Below are positions 30,369 to 38,237 of a stretch of 38,237 nucleotides of DNA, one piece after another; within the stretch, counting starts at the first letter, position 1; the number at the start of each line of letters is the position of its first letter. Under the pieces are notes generated by a model. The model made no database searches. It was not told the DNA's origin and saw only the letters and a list, made by a program, of their open reading frames with translations. The position numbers were made by a program, and so were the translations under genes. Origin of the DNA: a virus; the IMG/VR virus record IMGVR_UViG_3300044568_000480, positions 1 through 38,237 of that record; one strand, given 5' to 3'.

Positions 30369-30608
30369 ATGGCGAAACAAGAACAACCACAAGAAACTAC
30401 TGCTGAGCAAACTCAAACGCAAGCACCTAGTTTAACCCTACAAGATCTAGTGCTAGTTGCACAGATCATTCAAATTGGCAGTCAACGCGGTACATTCCGT
30501 GCTGAAGAATTAGCTGATGTTGGTACGTTATATACCAAACTTATCGCTTTCTTACAAGCGACTGGTGCATTAACACCAGCAAAAACCGAGGAAACAAAAA
30601 ATGATTAA
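30369..30608 (+). CDS. Small Gln-rich phage protein
   Basis: A 79-residue protein: a disordered Q/T/E-rich N-terminus (residues 1-22) and a helical core (LQDLVLVAQIIQIGSQRG, LYTKLIAFLQATGAL). It overlaps the next gene by eight bases. This kind of pair is common near structural genes of marine T4-like phages. Function unknown. Confidence 0.55.
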   Translation: MAKQEQPQETTAEQTQTQAPSLTLQDLVLVAQIIQIGSQRGTFRAEELADVGTLYTKLIAFLQATGALTPAKTEETKND

Positions 30609-31302
30609 GCACGTTGGCAAACATAATCAACGCAAGATTGCAATTGTATATCGTAAAGTGCCAGATGAAGGTCATATGGCTTTAGTAATGTACACAGACA
30701 ACTTACCAATGATGGTACATGATGAAGCTATGAAAGTATTAGAAAGCGAAGTAGGACAAAATGCTAAGGAATTAGCAGATGCTCTATTCCGTCACATTAT
30801 GCCAGATGGTACTAACTGTCTACAGCATATCCACAAAGCTGGTTACCTAAAGAAAGTTCCATGTAACCAAGTTATTGTAACTCCTACTGCTAAATCAACA
30901 GTACGTTTAGATGAATTAAATGACATTTTAGACAAACTAGAAGCAGGCGGCGAGGCAGCTCAACGCTTAGATGACATTGATAAAAATCGTGGTATCAAAG
31001 GTGTTAAACAACAAGGTCGTGAACTTGGTATGCCGGCAGAACCATTTACAGGTACTCCAACTACATCAGCTGATGTAGCAGGTGTATTAAGCGACGCTGA
31101 AATTGCTCAACAGCGCATTGGTCAAGCTACTCGTATGGAAGCTGAAGCTAAAGGTTTATTAGCAGAAGCAAAACGTCTAAAAGCAGAAGCAGCAAGTTTA
31201 AAACCTGTAGCTGTTAAGAAAGCAACACCAGCCAAAGCTAAAACAACAACACCAAAGGCTACAGATGGCAGAGCAACCAAAACCAAAAAAGCCACAGCGT
31301 AA
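30601..31302 (+). CDS. Conserved phage protein with Ala/Lys-rich tail
   Basis: A 233-residue protein. The N-terminal 100 residues form a compact domain (KIAIVYRKVPDEGHMALVMY, then FRHIMPDGTNCLQHIHKAG). A central region is acidic and flexible. Residues about 170-233 are a long A/E/K helix followed by a lysine-rich tail. It may be a DNA-associated or structural accessory protein; not recognised beyond that. Confidence 0.55.
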   Translation: MIKHVGKHNQRKIAIVYRKVPDEGHMALVMYTDNLPMMVHDEAMKVLESEVGQNAKELADALFRHIMPDGTNCLQHIHKAGYLKKVPCNQVIVTPTAKSTVRLDELNDILDKLEAGGEAAQRLDDIDKNRGIKGVKQQGRELGMPAEPFTGTPTTSADVAGVLSDAEIAQQRIGQATRMEAEAKGLLAEAKRLKAEAASLKPVAVKKATPAKAKTTTPKATDGRATKTKKATA

Positions 31303-31612
31303 AAGCAGTAAGAAAATTACATTGAGCAAAAACAAAAGTTGGAAAGATATAGTCGAAGGTGTCGATAAGAAAGAAGTACCTATACATATACTACAAGAAA
31401 TTGAAGTAAAATTAATAGATGGTACTAATATCAGCATCGACGTTAAAAAACTAATCGAAGACGGGATGGACCCTACAGCCATTGAGGAATTATTAGACCT
31501 TAAGTTTAATGAACTCGATGCTTATATTGAGAATGTTGATTTCTTAATTGACATTGCTAAAGTGGTAGATGCTATCCAACCAGAAACAGACAAGGTACTT
31601 AAAGGTCTATGA
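31265..31612 (+). CDS. Hypothetical phage protein
   Basis: A 115-residue protein with a basic, proline-rich N-terminus and a helical, acidic C-terminal part (VKLIDGTNISIDVKKLIEDG, LDLKFNELDAYIENVDFL). It overlaps the upstream gene by 38 bases and DHFR by four. No family recognised. Confidence 0.5.
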   Translation: MAEQPKPKKPQRKSSKKITLSKNKSWKDIVEGVDKKEVPIHILQEIEVKLIDGTNISIDVKKLIEDGMDPTAIEELLDLKFNELDAYIENVDFLIDIAKVVDAIQPETDKVLKGL

Positions 31613-32106
31613 TTTGTTCAATTCTCGCTAGCACCAGCTTAGGGGGCATAGGCAATCGTGGTACCTTGCCTTGGCCAAAACATAAAGAGGATCTTTCCTG
31701 GTTTAAAGAACATACTACAAATAATATCGTAGTTATGGGACGTAACACTTGGGAAGATCCAATGATGCCCAAACCTTTACCAAATCGCACCAACTACGTG
31801 GTCAGCAGTCACCATGTGGCTAAAGAATACCAACACCAAGTACGTTGGATTCCTGGCACGCCTGTAGAAGCTATTAAACAGGTACAAAAGTCTAACCCAA
31901 CGCAAGATGTATTTGTCATTGGCGGGCAAAAGCTATATGACGCTACCACTGATATTGTAGAACGTGTTTATCTAACTCGTATGAAGGGCGATTACTGGTG
32001 TGATACACGTATTAACTTAGAACGTTATCTAAGTTGTTTCCGTATTATGACAGTGCGCCCAGGCACTAACTGTACCTATGAAATATGGGACCGTGTACTC
32101 TTTTAG
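31609..32106 (+). CDS. Dihydrofolate reductase
   Basis: A 165-residue DHFR (E. coli 159). It restores tetrahydrofolate used up by thymidylate synthase. Visible motifs: the N-terminal ILASTSLGGIGNRGTLPWP (Met20-loop region), the substrate-binding DLSWFKEHT, NADPH-site NNIVVMGRNTWE, and FVIGGQKLYD near 105. The usual acidic residue of the active site is within HKEDLSWF. It overlaps the gene before it by four bases and is followed by thyA with a new promoter. Confidence 0.92.
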   Translation: MICSILASTSLGGIGNRGTLPWPKHKEDLSWFKEHTTNNIVVMGRNTWEDPMMPKPLPNRTNYVVSSHHVAKEYQHQVRWIPGTPVEAIKQVQKSNPTQDVFVIGGQKLYDATTDIVERVYLTRMKGDYWCDTRINLERYLSCFRIMTVRPGTNCTYEIWDRVLF

Positions 32107-32107
32107 G

Positions 32108-32136
32108 TTGACAAACCATAGCATATCTGTTATAAT
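32108..32136 (+). promoter_or_regulatory. Consensus sigma-70 promoter giving a leaderless thyA mRNA
   Basis: TTGACA (32108-32113) and TATAAT (32131-32136), both perfect, 17 bases apart. The transcription start should fall at about 32143, the A of the thyA ATG. Confidence 0.85.
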
Positions 32137-32142
32137 AATACA

Positions 32143-33021
32143 ATGAAACCTTACCTCAATTCTCTAAAATATGTTTTAGACAACGGCACTGTGCGAGAAG
32201 ATCGTACGGGTACTGGCACTATTGGTGTATTTGGCATGCAGTCGCGCTACGATCTAAGCAAATCCTTCCCCGCAGTTACTACTAAGAAACTTGCATTCAA
32301 AGCCTGCCTCAGTGAACTGTTATGGTTTATTGAAGGTAGCGGTGATGAACGCAGACTAGCAGAAATCCTATATGGAGATAAGCTAGAGCATCGCAAAACT
32401 ATCTGGACTGACAATGCCCTATCTAAGTATTGGATTTCTAAGTCTAAGTACCAAGGCGACCTAGGTCGTGTCTACGGCGTACAATGGCGGCACTGGCGTA
32501 CACAACTTAAACGCTGGATTAGTTCAAGCGAAAGCCAACCCGTTGAGATAGATCAACTACTCGAATTGGTAGAAGGTATAAAGAAAGATCCATACGGACG
32601 TAGACATATTCTAACTGCTTGGAATCCAGGTGAGTTAGATCAAATGGCTTTACCTCCTTGTCATTGTTTTGCACAGTTTTACGTAAGTGCAGATAATAAG
32701 TTGTCGTGTCAAATGTATCAGCGATCATGCGATATGTTTTTAGGCGTGCCTTTTAACATAGCGTCCTACAGCCTGCTAACGCATATGGTAGCCCAAGTGT
32801 GTGGCCTTGGGGTAGGCGAATTCGTTCACGTACTCGGTGATGCTCACATATATTTGAATCATGTAGATCAGGTAAAAGAACAACTTTCACGTGAGCCCTT
32901 ACCTGCACCACAACTTTGGATTAATCCAGCTGTTACAGATATTACTAAATTTACTATGGAAGACTTTAGACTAGATGGATACACAAGCCTTGCAAGTATC
33001 AAAGCCCCAATGGCGGTATGA
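32143..33021 (+). CDS. thyA: Thymidylate synthase
   Basis: A 292-residue ThyA that methylates dUMP to dTMP with methylene-tetrahydrofolate. It has DRTGTGT near residue 22, the catalytic cysteine C173 in LPPCHCF, the phosphate-binding YQRSCDMFLGVPFNI, and GDAHIYLNHVDQ near 245. The N-terminus is fixed by homology, and there is no ribosome site before it, so the mRNA is probably leaderless. It works with DHFR just upstream and dCMP deaminase (37381). It overlaps the next gene by 47 bases. Confidence 0.95.
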   Translation: MKPYLNSLKYVLDNGTVREDRTGTGTIGVFGMQSRYDLSKSFPAVTTKKLAFKACLSELLWFIEGSGDERRLAEILYGDKLEHRKTIWTDNALSKYWISKSKYQGDLGRVYGVQWRHWRTQLKRWISSSESQPVEIDQLLELVEGIKKDPYGRRHILTAWNPGELDQMALPPCHCFAQFYVSADNKLSCQMYQRSCDMFLGVPFNIASYSLLTHMVAQVCGLGVGEFVHVLGDAHIYLNHVDQVKEQLSREPLPAPQLWINPAVTDITKFTMEDFRLDGYTSLASIKAPMAV

Positions 33022-33298
33022 ACGCCCGCATCGTGTACGTTTCTTCACTGAAAGCGTACACATCAATGACGCATATAATAAACACGATAACGAACTCTAT
33101 TGGGAAGTTGCTAAACAGTTTAGCTTAACTCCGAAATATCAATGGGTAGAGGCTAACGGAATTGATCTACAATTTAATATAGATAATCGTGCGCAGGATT
33201 GGCATAAGCAGATTAGGTTCTATGGTGATCTTACAGAAGCTGAGTATGTAGATTATTGTTTAAGATTTTTTGATCATCACGACGAGGCCTGGAAATGA
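32975..33298 (+). CDS. Conserved phage protein, unknown function
   Basis: A 107-residue protein with the pattern PQWRYERPHRVRFFTESV and DLTEAEYVDYCLRFFDHH. The first ATG in frame lies 47 bases inside thyA; the real start could be a TTG a few codons later. No function assigned. It overlaps the next gene by four bases. Confidence 0.5.
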   Translation: MDTQALQVSKPQWRYERPHRVRFFTESVHINDAYNKHDNELYWEVAKQFSLTPKYQWVEANGIDLQFNIDNRAQDWHKQIRFYGDLTEAEYVDYCLRFFDHHDEAWK

Positions 33299-33936
33299 AA
33301 GTATACAAAAACAAATATCGATATCATTGGATAAGCCCTTATACAGTCTGTGAAAAGATCTGCTGGTGGCGTGAGATAGACTATGACGAGCCTTGGGTTA
33401 AACGGGTCAATAAAGTATTAGAGCCTGTGTGTACACTATTGCGCAAGTTCTTTGATATTGTACATCCTAAAGTCGACTACGTTAAGATTGATTACTGGGA
33501 CGTGTGGTCAATGGACAGTACCTTAAGTCCAATCATCTTACCTATGCTTAAGAAACTACAAGAAGTCAAACACGGTGCTCCGTTTGTTGAAGACGAAGAC
33601 GTACCAGAACGTCTACGCAGTACAACCAAAGCCGCAGTTAAAAGTAAAAAGAATGATTGGGACACTGACTGCAATCACTTTAAACGTTGGGATTGGGTCT
33701 TAGATGAAATGATTTGGGCATTTGAACAACTGTGTGATGAAGACCATGACGCACAGTTTCACACAGGAGTAACTGATCGATACTTCACCGAGCCCGACGA
33801 AAACGGGTTAAGTGAATGGAAAAAAGGTCCTAACGATACAAGTAAGTTTGATAAGAAAGGTTGGACTAAACACCACGCACGTATCAGTAACGGTACACGC
33901 TTATTTGGCAAATATTACCAAGCACTTTGGGATTAA
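33295..33936 (+). CDS. Conserved phage protein
   Basis: A 213-residue protein with KIDYWDVWSMDSTLSPIILPML, then KHGAPFVEDEDVPERLRST and FKRWDWVLDEMIWAFEQ. I recall this family from many marine and freshwater phages; it is often found near thymidylate genes. Its role is not known to me. Tryptophan and acidic residues are abundant. Confidence 0.65.
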   Translation: MKVYKNKYRYHWISPYTVCEKICWWREIDYDEPWVKRVNKVLEPVCTLLRKFFDIVHPKVDYVKIDYWDVWSMDSTLSPIILPMLKKLQEVKHGAPFVEDEDVPERLRSTTKAAVKSKKNDWDTDCNHFKRWDWVLDEMIWAFEQLCDEDHDAQFHTGVTDRYFTEPDENGLSEWKKGPNDTSKFDKKGWTKHHARISNGTRLFGKYYQALWD

Positions 33937-33946
33937 GGAGAGTAAA

Positions 33947-34108
33947 ATGGCATCACTTAAAGACTTAGTTAAGCAAGCATTAGAAAAGAAACAAGCAGAA
34001 CAACACGGGACTAACACAGACCTTACTGTAGATACTGGTAAGTCTAAACCTAAACAACAAGTAACAACTAATAAGCCAACTAAAAAATCTGCAGGTAGAG
34101 GCAGATAA
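33947..34108 (+). CDS. 53-residue basic protein
   Basis: A short protein from the ATG at 33947 with a strong AAGGAGAG site. Helical first third (SLKDLVKQALEKKQAE), then a disordered lysine-rich tail ending GRGR. It overlaps the next gene by one base. Probably a small nucleic-acid- or protein-binding factor; not recognised. Confidence 0.55.
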   Translation: MASLKDLVKQALEKKQAEQHGTNTDLTVDTGKSKPKQQVTTNKPTKKSAGRGR

Positions 34109-35091
34109 TGTCGTTAACTTTGTTTGTTGGTAGACAAAATTTAGGCAATAATAATTTTTATTTGGCCGCGCGAGCAAAATTATACGATAGGTCTGCTTAT
34201 GTTATCGATAATAGCAATGCCAACAAACTGCATTATGGTACCTGCTATACTAGCCCAGAAGATGTGCCAGATATAAATCTATATATAAAAGTACTCGAAT
34301 CTGCAAGTGAAATAATTTACTGCCCACCCCCTTACACAAATTTTGATGTTAGCAATTCCTTTTATGAATCCACATTACTATCAGTCTGCGAGTTGAACGG
34401 CATTGCATTAACAAATGCACCGTTGGATATTTATAACGCTCAGACTGAAATTATGTTAGAACTACAAGATTTTAGAAAAAGTGATTATCCTCAAATATGG
34501 ATAGCGGGCGGATCAGACACCTGGGGAGTCGGGTTAGAAGAAAATTCACAGCGTTATGGAGATATAATTGCTAAGGAATTAAATATGCCAGTAAGTACAC
34601 TGGCTGCTGGGGGTGCATCAATTATGTGGTGCGCGGATCAAATACTGCGATCAGATATTAGAAAAAACGATATTGTAATTATTGGACTTACCCCTGGTGG
34701 CAGATTTCCGTATTACAATTTAAAAGAAATAAAACATATTAATGTAAGCACACTACTTGAAGATTCTAAATTAGAAAAAGAAATAGACATAAAGATTTTA
34801 GATCACCCAACTATACGATATGCTGTAGTCTTGGCTGTGTATCAAGTATTAAATTTTTGCAATAAAATAGGAGCTAAATTAATAATAGCAGGAATTAGTA
34901 TTGATTTAGAACTTTGGTTTCATCTTAAAAATATTCAAAATTATACACACCTAGCCAACATCGATTTTAGTTATAAGTTTCTCGACTATGGATTTGATAA
35001 TATGCACCCAGGGCCGATAACACATAAATTATACGCTAATCAAATATTAAAAAAATTAAATGAATATACCGCGGCTGACTCAACTAAGTAA
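34108..35091 (+). CDS. SGNH-like hydrolase with N-terminal extension
   Basis: A 327-residue protein. The N-terminal 125 residues are of unknown type. The C-terminal domain looks like an SGNH hydrolase: IAGGSDTWGVG with S136, a LAAGGAS block near 168 and DNMHPGP near the end with the D-x2-H arrangement. It is A/T rich compared with its neighbours. It is followed by a sugar-nucleotide epimerase, so a glycan deacetylase or acyltransferase role is plausible. Confidence 0.55.
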   Translation: MSLTLFVGRQNLGNNNFYLAARAKLYDRSAYVIDNSNANKLHYGTCYTSPEDVPDINLYIKVLESASEIIYCPPPYTNFDVSNSFYESTLLSVCELNGIALTNAPLDIYNAQTEIMLELQDFRKSDYPQIWIAGGSDTWGVGLEENSQRYGDIIAKELNMPVSTLAAGGASIMWCADQILRSDIRKNDIVIIGLTPGGRFPYYNLKEIKHINVSTLLEDSKLEKEIDIKILDHPTIRYAVVLAVYQVLNFCNKIGAKLIIAGISIDLELWFHLKNIQNYTHLANIDFSYKFLDYGFDNMHPGPITHKLYANQILKKLNEYTAADSTK

Positions 35092-35114
35092 AAAAATATA
35101 GGACAATTGAAAAA

Positions 35115-36080
35115 ATGAAATTTTTAGTAACCGGCGGTGCAGGTTTTATCGGACATAATGTTGCACGTTTTTTAGAAGCCCAAGGACATGAATGTATTGT
35201 TGTAGATACATTTACTAATTACGGTTTTATTCCTACTAACGAAATTACCTATCTATCTTCCAATAGACAAAAACGCTATATCAGTGAAACATACAAAGTT
35301 GATATACGTGATCAACAAAGATTAAACAGCTTGTTTGACACCAATCAGCCTGATGTAATCATACACATGGCTAGCTTTCCTAGACAGAAGGTAGTTGAAC
35401 AGGATCCTGCACTAGCCAGTGAAGTAATGAGTACAGGACTTATCAACTTATTAGAGCTAGGTAAAAAACATAAGGTTAAGAAGTTTGTTTATATTAGTTC
35501 AAGTATGGTCTACGGTGACTTTACTACTGATGTAACCGAATCAGCTACTTGTAATCCGCAAGGCCAATATGGTATTATGAAGTATATGGGTGAAAAACTA
35601 GTAGAAGACTATGCACGTCGTGGTTGCTTTGACCACGTTATCATTCGCCCAAGTGCTGTATATGGTGAATGGGACGTCGAAGATAGAGTTGTAAGCAAGT
35701 TTATGACCAAGGCAATGCGTGGAGAAACACTTAAGGTAAATGGTCCTGATGAAGTCTTAGACTTTACCTATGTAGAAGATACTGCTATGGGTATTGTGCT
35801 GGCTGCAACTAAAGATGTTGCTAACGGTAATATCTACAACATCACACGTTCAGAACAACGTCAATGGACCCTTAAAGATGCTGCAGAACTTGCAGTTAAA
35901 ATTGCAGGTCAAGGCACATTAGAAATAGCACCCCGTGATTTAAGTTTCCCTAAGCGTGGTCGTTTAGATATTACACGTGCTGTAAAGGATTTAGGTTATA
36001 ACCCGCAGGTTAATGTTGAAGAAGGATTCCGTAGATACTACGAATGGTATAATCAAAATCCTGTTCTTTGGCGCAAATAA
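35115..36080 (+). CDS. NAD-dependent sugar-nucleotide epimerase/dehydratase
   Basis: A 321-residue extended short-chain dehydrogenase. The Rossmann motif is TGGAGFIG (6-13), SSSMVYGD near 127 holds the catalytic serine, and YGIMK near 153-157 is the YxxxK pair. The C-terminal FTYVEDTAMG and the closing SFPKRGRLDITRAVKDLGY fit the UDP-sugar epimerase/dehydratase group. It probably makes an NDP-sugar for the glycosyltransferases here. Its stop abuts that of the opposite-strand gene. Confidence 0.88.
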   Translation: MKFLVTGGAGFIGHNVARFLEAQGHECIVVDTFTNYGFIPTNEITYLSSNRQKRYISETYKVDIRDQQRLNSLFDTNQPDVIIHMASFPRQKVVEQDPALASEVMSTGLINLLELGKKHKVKKFVYISSSMVYGDFTTDVTESATCNPQGQYGIMKYMGEKLVEDYARRGCFDHVIIRPSAVYGEWDVEDRVVSKFMTKAMRGETLKVNGPDEVLDFTYVEDTAMGIVLAATKDVANGNIYNITRSEQRQWTLKDAAELAVKIAGQGTLEIAPRDLSFPKRGRLDITRAVKDLGYNPQVNVEEGFRRYYEWYNQNPVLWRK

Positions 36081-37388
36081 TTAATATTTAGAATTGTAAT
36101 AATCTTTTAACCAAGTCCAATCGTAGGTTAACATTAACTTATCATAATTGCCATCGACTTGTTCGTAGTATTCTTTGGCATCTTTAGACCCTAAGATGCT
36201 CCATTCTGCGTTTAACCCTTCTGCTTCATTTAGCCAAGTATCTAAACGGTATTGACTTTCTATACTGTTAGTTTTCTTAACGTCATCAATTAACTTAATA
36301 ACTTCTCTAAAAGCAGTACGCCAGGTCATTAAGGGATCTGAATTGTAATACGCAGTACCGCTGGATATAGGAACTACTTCGTGTGGTTGACTTAGAGTAA
36401 AATCAAGATCTGTAGTTTCAGTTGCTAATACCAATCGCTTATTATACGCAACCATGGCCATATGCCCGTATCGTAATCCATTTAGCGGATTATCAGCATA
36501 AAAAATATAATGTTTAGGCTCTTGTAAATAGTCAGGTTGCCAAGACCAATCAAACTCCGGATTAACTTTAAGTTTAGCTGGTACTTTAAAGAACCATTCC
36601 GTATCACTCATCTCTGCAGCAACTTTGAATGCGTTGTCTCTACCATTGATATTCTGCACACGTTTAACCTTCTGGTTAGAGGAGGTAGATAAGTGTTCAT
36701 ATAGCTGATCTGCATTTGTCTCACCGTTGCTGATATAGATAATATCAAGATTTTTATCGCCTAAAAACCAGTCTTTTTGCTTCAAAACATACGGATAATC
36801 ATAGATTTGATGCTTTAAATGTGCGGAAATTTCACGGGGTACTAACGATACGCTGTTTGCTCTGTTAAAGGTGTGTACACTTCGGTCTTTCCATAATATA
36901 GGCGCAAAGTTTATAGTAGTATCTATATCACGTTTGAACAGTACATATGGTGTATTAAACTTAGTAGCTTTAACTATATCAACTAAGTTATCTGAGGTGT
37001 ATGTTACAGTTGGAACGGGCAAGCGTGGTACACCTGGGTAATGCCAATTAACTTCCTTGTACCATTCTAGTAAAGGTATGTCTGATTGTTTATTAAATTC
37101 TGCTACATTAACTAAGAATGTATCACCAAACTTCTCGTGATCGCTATGCCAGCAGTGTAGTTGATAGGCTTCCCATGGTACAGGCTTATAATCAAAATCA
37201 AAGTTACTGTAGTCGCATACACTACTAATTACCCAAGCGTAAGGGGTTCTACAACGCGAAATACAGCGTTTTAACGTGTCTAAGTGATTGTCGTAGTATC
37301 TTACCACCTTAGCATGCGGGAAACGGGTTGCAAGGGCAGTAACATTATCGTCATTGCCGCCCATGTCCATGATGAAGATATCAAACAT
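36081..37388 (-). CDS. Glycosyltransferase-like protein of phages
   Basis: A 435-residue protein on the minus strand. Residues about 1-170 resemble a sugar-transferase-like alpha/beta fold and the second part (from about 207, LDIIYISNGE) looks like a second Rossmann-like GT unit. The C-terminal stretch with NPEFDWSWQPDYLQEPKHY and VPISSGTAYYNSDP is familiar from marine phage proteins annotated as glycosyltransferase-like. Exact activity unknown. It is the last gene of a minus-strand unit that starts beyond or near the window end. Confidence 0.5.
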   Translation of the reverse strand: MFDIFIMDMGGNDDNVTALATRFPHAKVVRYYDNHLDTLKRCISRCRTPYAWVISSVCDYSNFDFDYKPVPWEAYQLHCWHSDHEKFGDTFLVNVAEFNKQSDIPLLEWYKEVNWHYPGVPRLPVPTVTYTSDNLVDIVKATKFNTPYVLFKRDIDTTINFAPILWKDRSVHTFNRANSVSLVPREISAHLKHQIYDYPYVLKQKDWFLGDKNLDIIYISNGETNADQLYEHLSTSSNQKVKRVQNINGRDNAFKVAAEMSDTEWFFKVPAKLKVNPEFDWSWQPDYLQEPKHYIFYADNPLNGLRYGHMAMVAYNKRLVLATETTDLDFTLSQPHEVVPISSGTAYYNSDPLMTWRTAFREVIKLIDDVKKTNSIESQYRLDTWLNEAEGLNAEWSILGSKDAKEYYEQVDGNYDKLMLTYDWTWLKDYYNSKY

Positions 37389-37803
37389 CTAGTTGTTCTA
37401 CTTGGATGCCGGAATTACGAAGAAAAGTGATCCCACTATCATCCCTGTAATTAATTGCGTAGTAGACATGCTTAATACCTGATTGATAAATGAGTTTGGC
37501 GCAATCGAGGCAAGGACTATGTGTAACAAATAAAGTTGCATCGAGACCAGACTCACTACTCCTAGCGAGTTTCGCAATAGCGTTCGTTTCTGCATGTAAT
37601 ACCTCCGGTTTAGTTTTAATAGTTCCATCTTCTAATTCAAGTTCACAATTGTTATCCCACCCTGCTGGCATCCCATTGTAACCAATTGATATAATTCTGT
37701 CATCTTTGACAATAAGGGCTCCCACTTTAAGTCTACGTGCTGTGCTTAAATTACTGTAGATGTGTGCGGCCCGCATGTGTGCTGTTTGATACTTAGGCTT
37801 CAT
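37381..37803 (-). CDS. Deoxycytidylate deaminase
   Basis: A 140-residue zinc deaminase that turns dCMP into dUMP for thymidylate synthase. The active site is HAETNAIAKLA (HAE) and SPCLDCAKLI (PCxxC). The N-terminus AHIYSNLSTARRLKVGALIV and YNGMPAGWDN match phage dCMP deaminases, which are often longer (T4, 193). The start at 37803 fits the family N-terminus; an upstream ATG would add nine residues. It overlaps the APS-kinase-like gene by 11 bases and the GT-like gene by eight. Confidence 0.9.
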   Translation of the reverse strand: MKPKYQTAHMRAAHIYSNLSTARRLKVGALIVKDDRIISIGYNGMPAGWDNNCELELEDGTIKTKPEVLHAETNAIAKLARSSESGLDATLFVTHSPCLDCAKLIYQSGIKHVYYAINYRDDSGITFLRNSGIQVEQLDV

Positions 37804-38230
37804 TATAATAATTCCTAAATTGATCTGCAATTACCCGAGTCCAGGGCATTGCGTCTAATTCTCTTATGTGATAATTGTAATGAGTAGGGGCTTCAAATAT
37901 CTTATTAGTATCTGCATACCGACTTGTTGTAATTGTGTCCATCCAAACTACAATATCCGGGTTAAAGATATTTCTAAGTTTATGTGTAGGACAAACAAAG
38001 TCTGCTACTACAATGTTATTCATAGTCTCTGCATTGCGAGCAAACCTGGCCATACGTTCTGCTTGTCGAATTCGCCCTTCTTCTGAAAAGTCCCAATCGT
38101 TAAATGCTTCACGCATCCGATCAGCATTAAACCACTCAACACTACGACCAACTGCTTTGATATCTTCTACTAGTTTTTTTGCAAAGGTACTTTTACCACT
38201 GCCAGGTAATCCCATTACTAGAATTCTCAT
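37793..38230 (-). CDS. APS-kinase-like P-loop kinase
   Basis: A 145-residue P-loop kinase. Walker A is GLPGSGKST (7-15), with WFNADRMREAF near 33-43 where APS kinase has 'DGDn.R', then a DFSEEGRIRQAERMARFA segment and VVADFVCPTHKLR near 75. This layout and the late TNKIFEAP fit adenylylsulfate kinase (CysC), which makes PAPS, though family members with other substrates exist. CysC is about 200 residues, so this is short. It would feed the sulfotransferase at 5092. The upstream promoter lies outside the window. Confidence 0.7.
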   Translation of the reverse strand: MRILVMGLPGSGKSTFAKKLVEDIKAVGRSVEWFNADRMREAFNDWDFSEEGRIRQAERMARFARNAETMNNIVVADFVCPTHKLRNIFNPDIVVWMDTITTSRYADTNKIFEAPTHYNYHIRELDAMPWTRVIADQFRNYYNEA

Positions 38231-38237
38231 TTGAAGT

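Noticed and set aside
37490-38234. Plus-strand frames across the dCMP deaminase and kinase genes
   Set aside because: The minus-strand proteins have clear active-site motifs; the plus-strand ones have none.
1-38237. tRNA genes, CRISPR arrays, integrase or insertion sequences
   Set aside because: Gaps between genes are all under 100 bases and no cloverleaf, repeat-spacer array, recombinase or transposase was seen.

Overview
This window looks like part of the genome of a large T4-like (myovirus-type) tailed bacteriophage. The evidence is a family B replicative DNA polymerase of the gp43 type, a likely gp45-type sliding clamp, a DsbA-like DNA-binding protein, a T4 RNase H/FEN-type 5' exonuclease, a phage thymidylate block (DHFR, ThyA, dCMP deaminase, MazG-like), and very dense small genes that overlap by 1-20 bases on one strand. 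The host is probably a Gram-negative aquatic bacterium. The cytochrome c (17543-17842) resembles proteobacterial, especially betaproteobacterial, c-551/c-552, and the promoters are near-perfect sigma-70 type. That host assignment is inference. I see no tRNA, CRISPR array, integrase or insertion sequence, and no gene-free stretch over 300 bases.

Layout. (1) 1-5092: DsbA-like protein, membrane protein, DNA polymerase, methyltransferase-like protein, sliding clamp. (2) 5092-8955: sulfotransferase, fibre-like small protein, DpdA-type guanine transglycosylase, YdcH-like protein, two further phage proteins (one perhaps a divergent tunnelling-fold protein). (3) 8955-11555: glycosyltransferase, second GT-like protein and a half-length DegT-type aminotransferase. 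(4) 11557-17872: a transcription unit with a promoter before folE and a strong hairpin terminator after a cytochrome c gene. It holds FolE, an NTF2/SnoaL-like protein, a CDGSH-type Fe-S protein, a phosphoribosyltransferase, a MazG-like protein, QueE, a DUF2061 protein, MetK and a QueF-like protein without the catalytic cysteine. (5) 17876-23709: 5' exonuclease, zinc-ribbon membrane protein, DEDDh exonuclease, ClpP-like lipoprotein, QueD, DUF3307 protein and a GT-like protein. (6) 23715-30306: small KOW/SH3-like protein, a MoxR ATPase plus VWA/metallopeptidase pair, many small conserved phage genes, an SGNH hydrolase. (7) 30335-36080: more small genes, DHFR, ThyA, a second SGNH protein and a sugar-nucleotide epimerase. 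(8) 36081-38230, minus strand: GT-like protein, dCMP deaminase, APS-kinase-like protein.

The main system is a scattered but nearly complete 7-deazaguanine DNA-modification pathway: FolE, QueD and QueE would make 7-carboxy-7-deazaguanine (CDG) from GTP, and DpdA would exchange the finished base into DNA. No QueC (needed for preQ0) is visible here. Instead there is a QueF-family protein lacking the reductase nucleophile, which I suggest acts on CDG, perhaps as a decarboxylase, giving 7-deazaguanine in DNA. MetK in the same unit would supply S-adenosylmethionine, the cofactor of QueE. Other cargo (cytochrome c, CDGSH protein, sulfotransferase with APS kinase, ClpP-like lipoprotein, several glycan enzymes) suggests changes to host respiration, surface or virion glycans.

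Several genes (5' exonuclease, thyA, a 46-residue basic protein) start within about 7 bases of a consensus -10 box and have no ribosome binding site, so they are predicted to be leaderless.
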